Source of the DNA: Seminibacterium arietis
GTDB lineage: Bacteria > Pseudomonadota > Gammaproteobacteria > Enterobacterales > Pasteurellaceae
DNA: 64,000 bases
Direction: 5' to 3'
Assembly (NCBI RefSeq): GCF_042675725.1
Contig: NZ_JBHTJN010000008.1
Span: forward strand, 206,225 to 270,224
Shown here: positions 1 through 9,098 of the stretch, in pieces
How the letters are laid out: every line of letters starts with the position of its first letter
How positions within the stretch are numbered: the stretch's first letter is position 1
Translations under genes and position numbers: made by a program
Notes under the pieces: model-generated
Database searches by the model: none
What the model was told of the DNA's origin: nothing
The model's input: only the letters and a program-made list of their open reading frames with translations

Positions 1-84
1 TTCTTTTTATACTAATGTTCTTTGAGCAAAAATTGCGGTTTACCGATACGGTTAACTATTTGAAATGTTCAATTGAATGGATAA

Positions 85-109
85 CCTCCAACAGTGCTAA
101 AGTTGGAGG
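85..109 (-). terminator. Hairpin downstream of apaH
   Basis: An 8-bp inverted repeat (CCTCCAAC / GTTGGAGG) with a 9-nt loop lies just past the 3' end of the minus-strand apaH gene. There is no clear T run after it, so it is only a possible terminator or RNA-stabilising hairpin. Nothing else recognisable lies in bases 1-144. Confidence 0.35.
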
Positions 110-144
110 CAAGATGTCAGTAACCTTAAGCTTTTAATTGTTGT

Positions 145-969
145 CTAAGTGCGGTAGTTTTTTACCGCAGATTGTGTGAAGTAAGTTTTATCGTCCCAGC
201 GTAACATGGTCATATAATTTCCCCATACACATCCGCTATCTAACGCATAAATATTTGGCGGTGTAGTTGTTCCAACTAAACTTGCCCAATGACCAAAAAC
301 GATATTTTGTTGTTTGAATAGTGGGTTATCTAAATTAAACCATGCGGTTAACTCTGAAGGTGCATTATCAATAGGCGTTTTACAAGCAAAGTCTAAACGA
401 TGGTCAAAATAACAAAAACGCATGCGAGTAAATACATTAATAATATAACGTAAGCGTTCTATGCCTGTTAATTCAACGTTCCAGCAATCTGGTTTATCGT
501 TATACATATTTTCCAGTAAGTAGTAATAATCGCCGTGTCGCAAAATATTTTCTACTTCCGTAGCACAAGATTTTGCTGTTGCAAGATCCCAATCAGGCGA
601 AATTCCTGCATGAGTCATGATAAAACCCACAGTTTGATGATGAATAAGTAATGGTTGACAACGTAGCCAATCTATCAGCTCTTCAAAGTCAGGTGCGGTA
701 AAAATATCCTCAACGCGATCCCTTGATTTGATTTTTTTGATACCAAGTGCGGTAGCAATTAAGTGTAAATCATGATTTCCCAACACAGTATGAGCAGCAT
801 TACCTAAAGACTTTACAAAGCGTAAACATTGTAAAGATTTATCACCTCTTGCAACTAAATCACCGACCAAATACAGCTGATCTTGCCTAGGATCAAACCG
901 CACTTTGTCCAAAAGAAGCTGCAATTCATCGTAACAACCTTGCAGATCCCCAACTAAATAAATCGCCAT
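145..969 (-). CDS. apaH: Symmetrical bis(5'-nucleosyl)-tetraphosphatase ApaH
   Basis: Cytosolic phosphatase that splits Ap4A into two ADP. At 274 residues it has the family's usual length. The metallophosphoesterase motifs are in order: GDLQGC near residue 8, GDLVARGDKS near 37, GNHD near 64 and THAGI near 120. It lies 1 nt after rsmA on the same strand, as in many gammaproteobacteria, so the two are probably co-transcribed. A copy of the uptake signal AAGTGCGGT overlaps the stop codon and, with a nearby TACCGCA, could form a small hairpin in the 3' end of the message. Confidence 0.97.
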   Translation of the reverse strand: MAIYLVGDLQGCYDELQLLLDKVRFDPRQDQLYLVGDLVARGDKSLQCLRFVKSLGNAAHTVLGNHDLHLIATALGIKKIKSRDRVEDIFTAPDFEELIDWLRCQPLLIHHQTVGFIMTHAGISPDWDLATAKSCATEVENILRHGDYYYLLENMYNDKPDCWNVELTGIERLRYIINVFTRMRFCYFDHRLDFACKTPIDNAPSELTAWFNLDNPLFKQQNIVFGHWASLVGTTTPPNIYALDSGCVWGNYMTMLRWDDKTYFTQSAVKNYRT

Positions 970-970
970 T

Positions 971-1810
971 TTATTCCTTTAAATTGTCAGAAGCTTGATC
1001 AGCTAACCAATTTGCTAAACGAGCGTAATCGGCAATAGATAAATTTTCAGCTCTAGCATTTAAATCTATATTAAGTGCGGTCAAATTTTCCACAGAAAAT
1101 AACGTCGACAACGCATTTCTCAACGTTTTACGCCGTTGATTAAATGCTTGAGTGCAAACTAAATTTAACCAATATAGATCTTTAACTGGATACGGTAATT
1201 GTTGATGTGGCACTAATCGTACTACGGCTGAATCTACTTTAGGTGCTGGTTTAAATGCACTAGGTGGCACTTCTAACACTGGGAAAACTTGGCAAAAATA
1301 TTGTGCCATAATCGTCAACCGCCCGTATGCTTTACTATTCGGTGCAGCACAAAGACGTTTAACTACTTCTTTTTGCAACATAAAATGCATATCTTGAATT
1401 AGATGATGATATTTAAATAAATGGAACATTAAGGGCGTTGAAATATTGTAAGGTAGATTTCCAAACAACCGAAATTTTTGATTTTTTTCCGCTAAATTCT
1501 CGGATTGATAAAGTGTGCTAAAGTCAAATTGCATAGCATCTGCTTCAATAACGTTAAGTTTATGATGCAAAAACGGATGATGACGTAAACGATGAGCTAA
1601 ATCTCGATCTAACTCAATGACAGTTAAATGATCAACTTGTTCTGCAACAGGCTCAGTTAATGCACCTAAACCTGGTCCAATTTCTAATAAAAATTGGTCA
1701 TTTCGTGGTGCAATTGACATCACTATTTGTTGGATAATGTGATTATCATGCAAAAAATTTTGCCCAAAACGCTTACGTGCAGTATGTCCCAAATGTGTTT
1801 TTAAATTCAT
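971..1810 (-). CDS. rsmA: 16S rRNA dimethyladenosine transferase RsmA (KsgA)
   Basis: Dimethylates two adjacent adenosines in the 3'-terminal hairpin of 16S rRNA, using SAM. Visible motifs are QNFLHD near the N-terminus, the SAM-binding LEIGPGLGALTEP, the acidic ELDRDL, EADAMQFDF and the catalytic GNLPYNIS. I chose the ATG at 1810 over an in-frame ATG at 1852. The protein then starts at MNLKTHLGHTARKRFG, as in relatives, and the longer start would place a TATAAT promoter box inside the coding region. apaH follows immediately. Confidence 0.96.
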   Translation of the reverse strand: MNLKTHLGHTARKRFGQNFLHDNHIIQQIVMSIAPRNDQFLLEIGPGLGALTEPVAEQVDHLTVIELDRDLAHRLRHHPFLHHKLNVIEADAMQFDFSTLYQSENLAEKNQKFRLFGNLPYNISTPLMFHLFKYHHLIQDMHFMLQKEVVKRLCAAPNSKAYGRLTIMAQYFCQVFPVLEVPPSAFKPAPKVDSAVVRLVPHQQLPYPVKDLYWLNLVCTQAFNQRRKTLRNALSTLFSVENLTALNIDLNARAENLSIADYARLANWLADQASDNLKE

Positions 1811-1840
1811 GCTATTGTTCCAATCAAGAAAAGTAGGGGT

Positions 1841-1846
1841 ATTATA
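1841..1846 (-). promoter_or_regulatory. -10 box of the rsmA-apaH promoter
   Basis: A perfect TATAAT on the minus strand lies about 30 nt upstream of the chosen rsmA start. I see no good -35 hexamer at 17 nt, so the call rests on the -10 box and its position alone. Confidence 0.4.
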
Positions 1847-1930
1847 GAACAAAACAATTTATCTTAATACATGTGATGTGATATTAAGTGCGGTGAAAAA
1901 TAGAAATAGAATGATAATAGAATTGAAAAA

Positions 1931-1953
1931 TAAAAGGGCTTATGCCCTTTTAT
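1931..1953 (-). terminator. Terminator of rpmE
   Basis: AAAAGGGC, a TTAT loop and GCCCTTTT form a perfect 8-bp stem with A and T tracts on both sides. It is 35 nt past the stop of rpmE on the minus strand and is symmetrical enough to work in both directions. Confidence 0.8.
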
Positions 1954-1987
1954 TTCTTGAATTGAACTTACAACAAGGTTCAAATCA

Positions 1988-2200
1988 TTATTTTGTACCT
2001 GGAATACTGAAACGTTTGTTGAAACGTTCTACACGACCACCAGTATCAACAACACGTTGTTTACCTGTATAGAATGGATGGCATTTGCCACAAACGTCTA
2101 AGTTTAAATCTTTACCCACTGTTGAGCGTGTTTTAATTACGTTACCACATGAACAAGTTGCAGTAACTTCTTTATATTCAGGATGAATACCTTGTTTCAT
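1988..2200 (-). CDS. rpmE: 50S ribosomal protein L31
   Basis: Small zinc-type L31, 70 residues from the ATG at 2200. This start gives the canonical MKQGIHPEY N-terminus and has GAGG 7 nt upstream; a start 4 codons earlier lacks both. The zinc ligands are visible as Cys16, Cys18, Cys37 and Cys40 (CSC and CGKC). The gene is monocistronic, between its own terminator and the divergent priA. The roughly 100-nt upstream region has several short inverted repeats that could be a regulated leader. Confidence 0.96.
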   Translation of the reverse strand: MKQGIHPEYKEVTATCSCGNVIKTRSTVGKDLNLDVCGKCHPFYTGKQRVVDTGGRVERFNKRFSIPGTK

Positions 2201-2383
2201 AGAAAACCTCAATTGAAGCCACTCCGCTCTCCGAAACTGAATTCGGTACCGAGTGTAGTTAATATTACGCTATAAAATAGCACCTTTGTGTGTAAGGTGG
2301 CAAATTATACCGAAAAAAAAGGATTATTCAAGCATTGCTATTATTTCGTTATAATAGTTCAAATTTTTCTGTTCGGATTATTT

Positions 2384-4612
2384 ATGAAACTTGTTCGAAT
2401 TGCTTTAGCTGTACCTTTATTCCAATTTTTCGACTATTTGTGTCCCCTAGAATTTACACCACAATTAGGCTGTCGGGTGATTGTGCCTTTTGGTCACCAA
2501 CAACGAGTTGGTATTGTTGTCGATTTTCCTGAAAATTCAGATATTGATTCAAAACAACTTAAATTTATTACCGCACTTTTAGATGAAGAATCTATTTTCA
2601 ATGACAAATTATGGAAATTATTAATTTGGGCTGCCAATTATTATCAAGCACCTTTAGGAGAAGTATTATTTCAAGCGTTGCCAGTTAAATTACGACAAGG
2701 GGAAAGCCCAATTGAAAAATCGAAAATTTTCTTTCAATTAACTTCATTAGGGCATGAAGCATTAAACATGAATCAAATGGGGGTTATTCATAACAACGCA
2801 TTGAAATGTACTCAGAAGCAAATAGAGGTATTATCCACCCTTGCTAAAGAAGAAGTCGAAAAAGGGAATAATCGGTTAAGCCCTTCCATATTATCGACAT
2901 TACAAAAAAAAGGTTATGTGGAAATAAAAGAAAAATATCCAAAACAATTGACTTGGCAACAACGGCTAGCGGACAAAAATGTTGCTCACTTTGAAGATCG
3001 TTTAAAACTGAATCAAGAACAAGCTCTAGCATTGAGTCAACTTGTATTTCAACAAGGATTTACATCATCGCTTATTGATGGCGTAACTGGTGCTGGCAAA
3101 ACAGAAGTTTATTTACAATTTATTGAGCAAATATTAAATAAAGGGCGGCAAGTGCTAGTCTTAGTCCCTGAAATCGGACTCACTCCTCAAACAGTACAGC
3201 GATTTAATGCTCGATTTGCTGTAGAAATTGATGTATTGCATTCCAATTTAAATGAAAGTGAACGTTTAAAAGTATGGTATCGAGCAAAAACAGGACAAAG
3301 TGCGGTCGTAATTGGCACAAGATCTGCAATATTTACTCAATTTTATGACTTAGGCTTAATTGTTATCGATGAAGAGCATGATGCTTCTTTCAAACAACAA
3401 GACAATTGGCGGTATCACGCTAGAGACTTAGCAGTAATGTATGCAAAGCAACTTGATATTCCTATCTTATTAGGTTCTGCAACGCCTAGTTTAGAAAGTC
3501 TTCATAATGTTAAAAATGGAAAATACCAGCACATTGTATTATCAAAAAGAGCGATAAATAACACCGCACTTCGACATTTTATTATCGACATGAAACAGCA
3601 ACGAGTTAAACAAGGATTATCTCGTGCTTTAATTGAGAGGATTCAAACACACTTAGAACAAGGTAATCAAGTATTATTGTTTTTAAATCGACGTGGCTTT
3701 GCTCCTGTATTGCTTTGTCATGAATGTGGATGGATCGCACAATGTCAACACTGTGAAAAGCCTTATACTTATCATCAAAAAAAACGTAGTTTACGATGCC
3801 ATCATTGCTCATCGCAAAAACCAATTCCTCGTCAATGTGGCCATTGTGGCTCTACCCATTTAATTACAACAGGGCTTGGTACAGAACAGCTAGAGGAAGC
3901 ACTAACAGAATGCTTTCCTCATCATCATGTAACAAGAATCGATCGGGATAGCACTACTCGTAAAGGGGTTTTAGAAAAACACTTACAAAATATTAGACAA
4001 GGTAAAAGTCAAATTTTAATTGGTACTCAAATGTTAGCAAAAGGGCATCATTTTCCTAATGTAACTTTAGTTGCTTTATTAAATATTGATAATTCTTTGT
4101 TTTCTTTAGATTTTAGAGCGGAAGAACGATTAGCTCAACTCTATGTTCAAGTTGCGGGAAGAGCAGGACGAGCAGAAAAATACGGAGAAGTAATTTTACA
4201 AACGCATTACCCTGAACATCCTTTATTACGTACTTTATTAAGTCAAGGTTATGCACAATTTGCGGAACAAGCCTTATTGTTACGTCAAAATATGGGATTA
4301 CCACCTTTTTGTTCACAGGCATTATTTAAAGCACAAAGTAGATCTAGCGAACAGGCTGAAAATTTACTAAAACAATTACTAGATTATTTCAATCAATTAG
4401 TTCAACAAAAATCTATACTCGGATTACAAATATTAGGACCAATTCCAGCGCTTTTTGTTAAAAAAGCGGGATATTATCGCTGGCATTTACTACTACAACA
4501 TCAATCTCGTCAACAATTACAGCAAATTTTAACTTACTTCCGTCAAGATGAACCGCTGAAAAAAGAAAAAGTGCGGTGGTTTTTAGATGTAGATCCTATA
4601 GATTTAAGTTAA
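2384..4612 (+). CDS. priA: Primosomal replication restart helicase PriA
   Basis: A 3'-to-5' superfamily 2 helicase that reloads the replisome at stalled forks; about 742 residues. Visible motifs are Walker A GVTGAGKTE, the DEEH box in VIDEEHDASF and an eight-cysteine double zinc module between about 3715 and 3850 (CHEC, CQHC, CHHC, CGHC). An open frame reaches back to 2288, but the ATG at 2384 gives the standard MKLVRIALAVPLFQFFDYL start. A TATAAT at 2350-2355 fits a promoter between the two. The 3' end carries an uptake signal. ftsN follows, as in Enterobacteria. Confidence 0.96.
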   Translation: MKLVRIALAVPLFQFFDYLCPLEFTPQLGCRVIVPFGHQQRVGIVVDFPENSDIDSKQLKFITALLDEESIFNDKLWKLLIWAANYYQAPLGEVLFQALPVKLRQGESPIEKSKIFFQLTSLGHEALNMNQMGVIHNNALKCTQKQIEVLSTLAKEEVEKGNNRLSPSILSTLQKKGYVEIKEKYPKQLTWQQRLADKNVAHFEDRLKLNQEQALALSQLVFQQGFTSSLIDGVTGAGKTEVYLQFIEQILNKGRQVLVLVPEIGLTPQTVQRFNARFAVEIDVLHSNLNESERLKVWYRAKTGQSAVVIGTRSAIFTQFYDLGLIVIDEEHDASFKQQDNWRYHARDLAVMYAKQLDIPILLGSATPSLESLHNVKNGKYQHIVLSKRAINNTALRHFIIDMKQQRVKQGLSRALIERIQTHLEQGNQVLLFLNRRGFAPVLLCHECGWIAQCQHCEKPYTYHQKKRSLRCHHCSSQKPIPRQCGHCGSTHLITTGLGTEQLEEALTECFPHHHVTRIDRDSTTRKGVLEKHLQNIRQGKSQILIGTQMLAKGHHFPNVTLVALLNIDNSLFSLDFRAEERLAQLYVQVAGRAGRAEKYGEVILQTHYPEHPLLRTLLSQGYAQFAEQALLLRQNMGLPPFCSQALFKAQSRSSEQAENLLKQLLDYFNQLVQQKSILGLQILGPIPALFVKKAGYYRWHLLLQHQSRQQLQQILTYFRQDEPLKKEKVRWFLDVDPIDLS

Positions 4613-4692
4613 GACTGGAAAATAAAAACGCTTTTCAGTAAAATTGAATTAAACTTTAATTGATTGATTATTGAATACAAATGGGATGAATT

Positions 4693-5442
4693 GTGGCACG
4701 ACGGGATTATGTTGGCGTTAATAAAACGAAGAAACAAAAACAAGCAAAAAAAAGAAATAAATGGATATTAATTATCATTTCTTTGGCGTTAGTTGTGGCT
4801 TTTGCTAGCGGACTTTATATATTAAAAAGCAAGTCGCCGAATCATAATCATTCCATTGCTATAACAACTGAGAAAAAACATCCAAAAAGTCAGTTGCCTT
4901 CACCGCCAGAAGAAGTTTGGAGCTACATTAAAGCGTTAGAAACTCGCACTGTTTCTGTGGACGACAGCCCGCAATCTTTAGAGAAAAATATGCGTTTAAC
5001 AGATGAACAGAAAAAAGTTTTATCACTTATGGAACAAGATCGAAAAGCAAACGAAAAAGCACGCTTAAAACAGGCAGAAGAAAATAAAACTATAAACACA
5101 GAAAAAAGTGAAATAAAACAAAAAACGACTGCACTTGATAACAAAAAAATAGCATTAAAAACAGAAGATAATAAAACGAGTAAGGAAACTGTAAAAAAAA
5201 CTGAGACTACGTCAGCAAATCCAGCAGAAAAAAAATTCGGTTTACAATGTGGGGCATTTAAAAATAGACAACAAGCTGAGAAAATACAATCAAGAATCCT
5301 GTTATTAGGATTTGATGCTCGTATTAATAAAAATGCAGATTGGAATCGTGTCGTTGTTGGTCCGCTTGGCGATAGAAACACAGTAAATCAAGCTCAAGAA
5401 CGAATTAAATCTATCGCTACTTGTGTGATTATTCGCATGTAA
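4693..5442 (+). CDS. ftsN: Cell division protein FtsN (SPOR domain)
   Basis: Divisome protein that binds septal peptidoglycan and triggers septum synthesis. It has a basic cytoplasmic N-terminus (MARRDYVG), one membrane segment at about residues 24-45, a motif like the essential periplasmic helix (PPEEVWSYIKALETR, about 75-90), a charged Lys/Glu-rich linker and a C-terminal SPOR domain (about 175-249, beginning GLQCGAFKN). The start is GTG at 4693. At 249 residues it is shorter than the 319-residue E. coli protein, mostly in the linker. The position after priA supports the assignment. Confidence 0.88.
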   Translation: MARRDYVGVNKTKKQKQAKKRNKWILIIISLALVVAFASGLYILKSKSPNHNHSIAITTEKKHPKSQLPSPPEEVWSYIKALETRTVSVDDSPQSLEKNMRLTDEQKKVLSLMEQDRKANEKARLKQAEENKTINTEKSEIKQKTTALDNKKIALKTEDNKTSKETVKKTETTSANPAEKKFGLQCGAFKNRQQAEKIQSRILLLGFDARINKNADWNRVVVGPLGDRNTVNQAQERIKSIATCVIIRM

Positions 5443-5465
5443 ACTTTATTTATGGACATGATATT

Positions 5466-7087
5466 ATGAAAAAATTTATTATCCTTTTGTTTTATTCTGT
5501 AGTACTTTTAACAAGTGAATATTTATATCGTCATCTTTTTCAAATTCCTCAGATTCCTATTAATCGATTATTAGAAAACTTAGGCTTTATTTTTATTTTG
5601 TTGTCTATTTTTTATTTCGCTAAATATCGATTAACAAAATGTATTATTTTTATTTTCTTTGCGATTTCAGTTATAGGTAATAATATTCATTATGAAATAT
5701 ATAAAAGCTGGTTAACTGGGCTTAATTATTATTTAGCATTTAAGGAATTTGATGAAGTAGCTATCGCTAGTGGTTCTCTGATCAGTAAATTAATTCCACA
5801 TATCCTTTGGGGTGCGGTTGATTGTTTGATTTTTTTATCAATAGCCTTTTTTAAAAACAAAAGAGTTCATTACGCAGTAGATATTTTATTCATATTGTTA
5901 CTGGTATTTACTTCAGTAAAGGGTATCAAAGCTCATCAAGAAGCCGTAGTTTCACCTAAAACTCAATATGGTCGAATAAAAGAACATTTTCTTTCTTTCG
6001 GTCATTTCATTGGCAAAGTCATTCCTCATGAAGTGTTTAATCTAAGTCATGTCGAAAATTATCACCACAGTAAACCAAATAAAATTTCACAGCCTAAAGT
6101 TAAAAATATTATATTTATTGTCGGTGAAAGTGAAACAGCTAGCCATGTTAGTGCTTTTGGTTATGAAAGAAAAACTACCCCATTTTTTGATAAATTTACG
6201 ACATACGGCAATCAATCAATCAATCAATCAATCAATCAGATTACTCTAATACAGTATTAAAAGAAACTTACTCTGCAGGAGTATTAACTCTTTTATCATT
6301 ACCCCCTTTATTTAACGCTATTCCTTATCCAAATGGACATAACCAAATGAATAGTGGCGATACAAATTTTTTCAGATTGTCAAAAGAACAAGGATACAAC
6401 ACTTATTTTTATTCTTCACAACCTGAAGATCAAATGGGTATGCTTAATTTACTTGGTAAACGTTGGATTGACGATGTACTCTTTCCGACAAATTTAGGTT
6501 TTAAGCAAAGTGAAAGTATGCCTGATGAAAAATTATTACCGCTCTTTTATAAAATTGATTTGAATAAAGGTCAAAATGTAGTCATTTTACATCAACGTGC
6601 CTCACACATGCCTTACGGAGAATTATTATCTGAGCAAGATTTTGTGTTTGGCAAAGAAAAATTACTAGATCGTTATGATAGTACTATTCATAAAAATGAT
6701 CAGTTTATTGAACAAGTATTTACTTATTTAAATCAACGAAAACAAAATGACTGGATCCTAATTTATACTTCTGATCATGGGCAATATGTGACAGATAAAA
6801 TTACCAATCAAGGAACTACTCAATTAGATAATTATTTAGTACCGTTGTTTATTTACACGCCAATTGATTCTTTAGGCAATCAAACTAAAGAGATATTTTC
6901 ATATTGTCAAAGAGCAAATCACTACCAACTTGGGACTTATCTGATTTCTTTATTAGGATATGATCTATCTATCGGAGATTGTCAAAAAACGTATGTAAAT
7001 TCCAATACGTTAAGTGGTGATCTTGGTTACTTAGAGATTCTTCAGCCTAGTGGTGAAACGAGATACATTAATCCTAATGAAAATTGA
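5466..7087 (+). CDS. LPS phosphoethanolamine transferase, phase-variable and currently out of frame
   Basis: Inner-membrane enzyme of the EptA/CptA sulfatase-fold family, which moves phosphoethanolamine from phosphatidylethanolamine to lipid A or core sugars. The N-terminal half (frame from 5466) has about five membrane helices and then the nucleophile region GESETASHVSAFGYERKTTP. The C-terminal half carries the metal site TSDHGQ. The two halves are in different frames and meet at seven CAAT repeats (6209-6236). The present frame stops at 6260. The second frame is open right through the junction and reads SDYSNTVLKETYSAGVL. One extra repeat, or two fewer, would restore a protein of about 540 residues. 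The acceptor sugar cannot be told from sequence. Confidence 0.88.
6209..6238 (+). repeat. CAAT tetranucleotide phase-variation tract (7 copies)
   Basis: Seven perfect CAAT copies (6209-6236) followed by CA, inside the transferase gene. Changes of 4 nt shift the frame by one. With 7 copies the downstream half is out of frame; 8 or 5 copies would bring it in. CAAT tracts are the classic slipped-strand switch of LPS genes such as lic1A, lic2A and lic3A in Haemophilus influenzae. Confidence 0.95.
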
Positions 7088-7105
7088 TCATTAATTTTTC
7101 ATAAT

Positions 7106-7136
7106 AAAGTGCGGTTCAATTCGACCGCACTTTTTA
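7106..7136 (+). terminator. Terminator made of inverted uptake signals
   Basis: AAAGTGCGGT and ACCGCACTTT form a 10-bp stem with an 8-nt loop and end in a T run. It lies 19 nt past the transferase stop. Head-to-head uptake signals used as terminators are typical of Pasteurellaceae. Confidence 0.85.
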
Positions 7137-7157
7137 TTTATCTAAACTAAATATAAT

Positions 7158-7204
7158 TTGTGGTAGCGTAAAAACCTTGTTAGAATAATGAATGAACATT
7201 CATT
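7158..7204 (+). promoter_or_regulatory. Promoter and TetR-type operator of the efflux operon
   Basis: TTGTGG (7158-7163), a 17-nt spacer and TAGAAT (7181-7186) make a plausible sigma-70 promoter. Directly after it is a perfect palindrome, AATGAATG-AA-CATTCATT (7187-7204), covering the likely transcription start. This is the expected operator for the TetR-family repressor encoded 42 nt downstream, implying autoregulation and control of the pump genes. Confidence 0.7.
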
Positions 7205-7245
7205 TATTGTTTTATTTATTACATTTTTTCTATTTGGTGAATAGC

Positions 7246-7821
7246 ATGTATCAATCAGAAACAAAAATGACAAATCAAATTTTCAACGCAACTGAACGCC
7301 TCATGGCTTCGGAAGGATTGCATAGTTTATCTATGCACAAAATTGCAAAAGAAGCCAATATTTCACCTGGTACAATTTATATTTATTTTAAAAACAAAGA
7401 TGAACTATTGCGTCGATTTGCTCGTCAAATATTTGTTCTTTTTTCTGAAACGCTGGGAAAAAATTATGATGAAAGCTTATCATTTTTTGAGCAATATCGA
7501 CGAATGTGGTGGAACATTTGGCATTTGCTAAAAGAAAATCCCATAATTGTAGTGAACATGAGTCAATATAAATCACTACCCGCTTTCCATGAAACTTACA
7601 TGGAGCATATAAAGCAAAGAGAAAAAGATTTTTGGGGACTATTTTGCCAAAGAGGTCATGAAGCAGGAGTATTATGTGATTTATCACCTGAGCTTTTGTT
7701 TTCCTTAGGCTTAAAAAGTGCCATAAATTTAGCATTGCAACAGCTTATGTTTAATCAAACATTATCTGATCAAGTTTTAGAAACTGTAATTGAAAGAACA
7801 TGGCGTTCTATTCAAAAATAG
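7246..7821 (+). CDS. TetR/AcrR-family repressor of the RND efflux operon
   Basis: N-terminal TetR helix-turn-helix (about residues 10-55, with MHKIAKEANISPGTIYIYF) and a helical ligand domain; 191 residues from the ATG at 7246, which has GGTGA 6 nt upstream. A longer frame from 7192 would overlap the operator and lacks a ribosome site. It is the first gene of a three-gene unit with a membrane-fusion protein and an RND pump. By context it is an AcrR-type local repressor relieved by pump substrates; the ligand is unknown. Confidence 0.88.
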   Translation: MYQSETKMTNQIFNATERLMASEGLHSLSMHKIAKEANISPGTIYIYFKNKDELLRRFARQIFVLFSETLGKNYDESLSFFEQYRRMWWNIWHLLKENPIIVVNMSQYKSLPAFHETYMEHIKQREKDFWGLFCQRGHEAGVLCDLSPELLFSLGLKSAINLALQQLMFNQTLSDQVLETVIERTWRSIQK

Positions 7822-7859
7822 TTTTAAGTTTATTTATCTAGTCATCACGGAGTTTTTTT

Positions 7860-9077
7860 ATGAGTATCGATACTCAACTTTCTAAGTCTAAACACTCTCA
7901 TATTTTTTGGATGAAAATAGTCTTAGCAGTAATTGTGCTATGCTTTGTTAGTATGATTGTTGCAAATATTATGAAAGGAATTGCCACAGGTAAATACATA
8001 GCAGGTTTACCTGAAACAGCTCAACCAGTTACGGCAATGAAAATTGAAGGTACAGCGTGGACACCTGTAATTAAAACTACTGGATTAGTTCGTCCCAATC
8101 AAGGAGCTATGCTAAGCTCGCAAATGCCTGGCACAGTAGCAAAAATCTTAGTTCAATCTGGACAAATGGTAAAAAAAGGTGATGTCTTAGTTGAATTAGA
8201 TAATTCAGTTGAAATGGCAAACTTAGAATCAGCACAAGCAAGATTACCGTCAGTCAAACAAGCTTATCAACGCTATCAAGCATTGTATAAAACTAAGAGC
8301 ATTTCTCGTCAAGAATTGGATAATGCAAAGGCTACTTATGATACGCTAACTGCAAATATTGATTCATTAAAAGCTCAAATAAAACGTCGCCAAATTATTG
8401 CTCCTTTCGATGGTATGGCAGGGATTGTAAAAGTGAATATTGGACAATATGTCACCGTAGGAACTGAAATTGTGCGAGTAGAAGATAGAACTCAAATGAA
8501 AATTGATTTCTCTTTATCACAAAATCTACTAGAAAAGTTACATATTGGTCAAACTATCATTGCAACAATCGATGCAAATAAAAGCGAAACATTTAACGCA
8601 AAAATCACTGCAATAGAACCTGCAATCAATGTCACAACAGGATTAGTTGACTTACAAGCAACTTTTGAAGGCTCCGCTGCACAACAACTTTTATCTGGCA
8701 TGTTTACACGTTTAAATATTGCTCTTCCCACTGAAAACAATCAAATTGTTGTCCCTCAAGTAGCAATAAGTTATAACATGTATGGTGAAATTGCTTATGT
8801 GCTAACCGCACTTTCCTCAGAAGAAAAAGAAACTTTGTTGAATAACGATCATTTTCCTCATAAAGAACATATTGATAATGTGTATCGTGCAAATCAAATT
8901 ACTGTATTTACTAAAGATCGACAAGGTATCTATGCTCAATTGCAACCAAAAGGAATTAAATTAGGAGATTTAATTGTAACTGGGGGACAACAAAATTTAA
9001 GTAATGGTAGTCTAGTGATTGTTACCGATAAACAAGGCGTAGGCACAACAACACCAAAATTAAAATCAAACCTTTAA
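7860..9077 (+). CDS. RND efflux periplasmic adaptor (AcrA/MexH-type)
   Basis: Membrane-fusion protein linking the inner-membrane pump to an outer-membrane channel. It has one N-terminal membrane anchor (about residues 17-40), split lipoyl halves (QMPGTVAKILVQSGQMVKKG near 88 and APFDGMAGIVKVNIGQYV near 180), an intervening alpha hairpin (about 115-175) and C-terminal beta-barrel domains. It has no lipobox, so it is anchored by the helix. The pump gene starts 21 nt downstream. No channel gene of the TolC type is in this cluster, so it must be encoded elsewhere. Confidence 0.9.
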   Translation: MSIDTQLSKSKHSHIFWMKIVLAVIVLCFVSMIVANIMKGIATGKYIAGLPETAQPVTAMKIEGTAWTPVIKTTGLVRPNQGAMLSSQMPGTVAKILVQSGQMVKKGDVLVELDNSVEMANLESAQARLPSVKQAYQRYQALYKTKSISRQELDNAKATYDTLTANIDSLKAQIKRRQIIAPFDGMAGIVKVNIGQYVTVGTEIVRVEDRTQMKIDFSLSQNLLEKLHIGQTIIATIDANKSETFNAKITAIEPAINVTTGLVDLQATFEGSAAQQLLSGMFTRLNIALPTENNQIVVPQVAISYNMYGEIAYVLTALSSEEKETLLNNDHFPHKEHIDNVYRANQITVFTKDRQGIYAQLQPKGIKLGDLIVTGGQQNLSNGSLVIVTDKQGVGTTTPKLKSNL

Positions 9078-9098
9078 TTTGAATTAGGAATAATACGA

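Noticed and set aside
1811..1852. Upstream in-frame ATG for rsmA
   Set aside because: Codons 3-4 are the TATAAT box, and homologues start at MNLKTHLGH.
2288..2383. 32-residue upstream extension of PriA
   Set aside because: It runs through the promoter region; the conserved MKLVRIALAVPL start lies at 2384.
4923..5381. 152-codon minus-strand frame opposite ftsN
   Set aside because: Ser/Phe-rich translation complementary to the Lys/Glu-rich linker of FtsN; no domain and no ribosome site.
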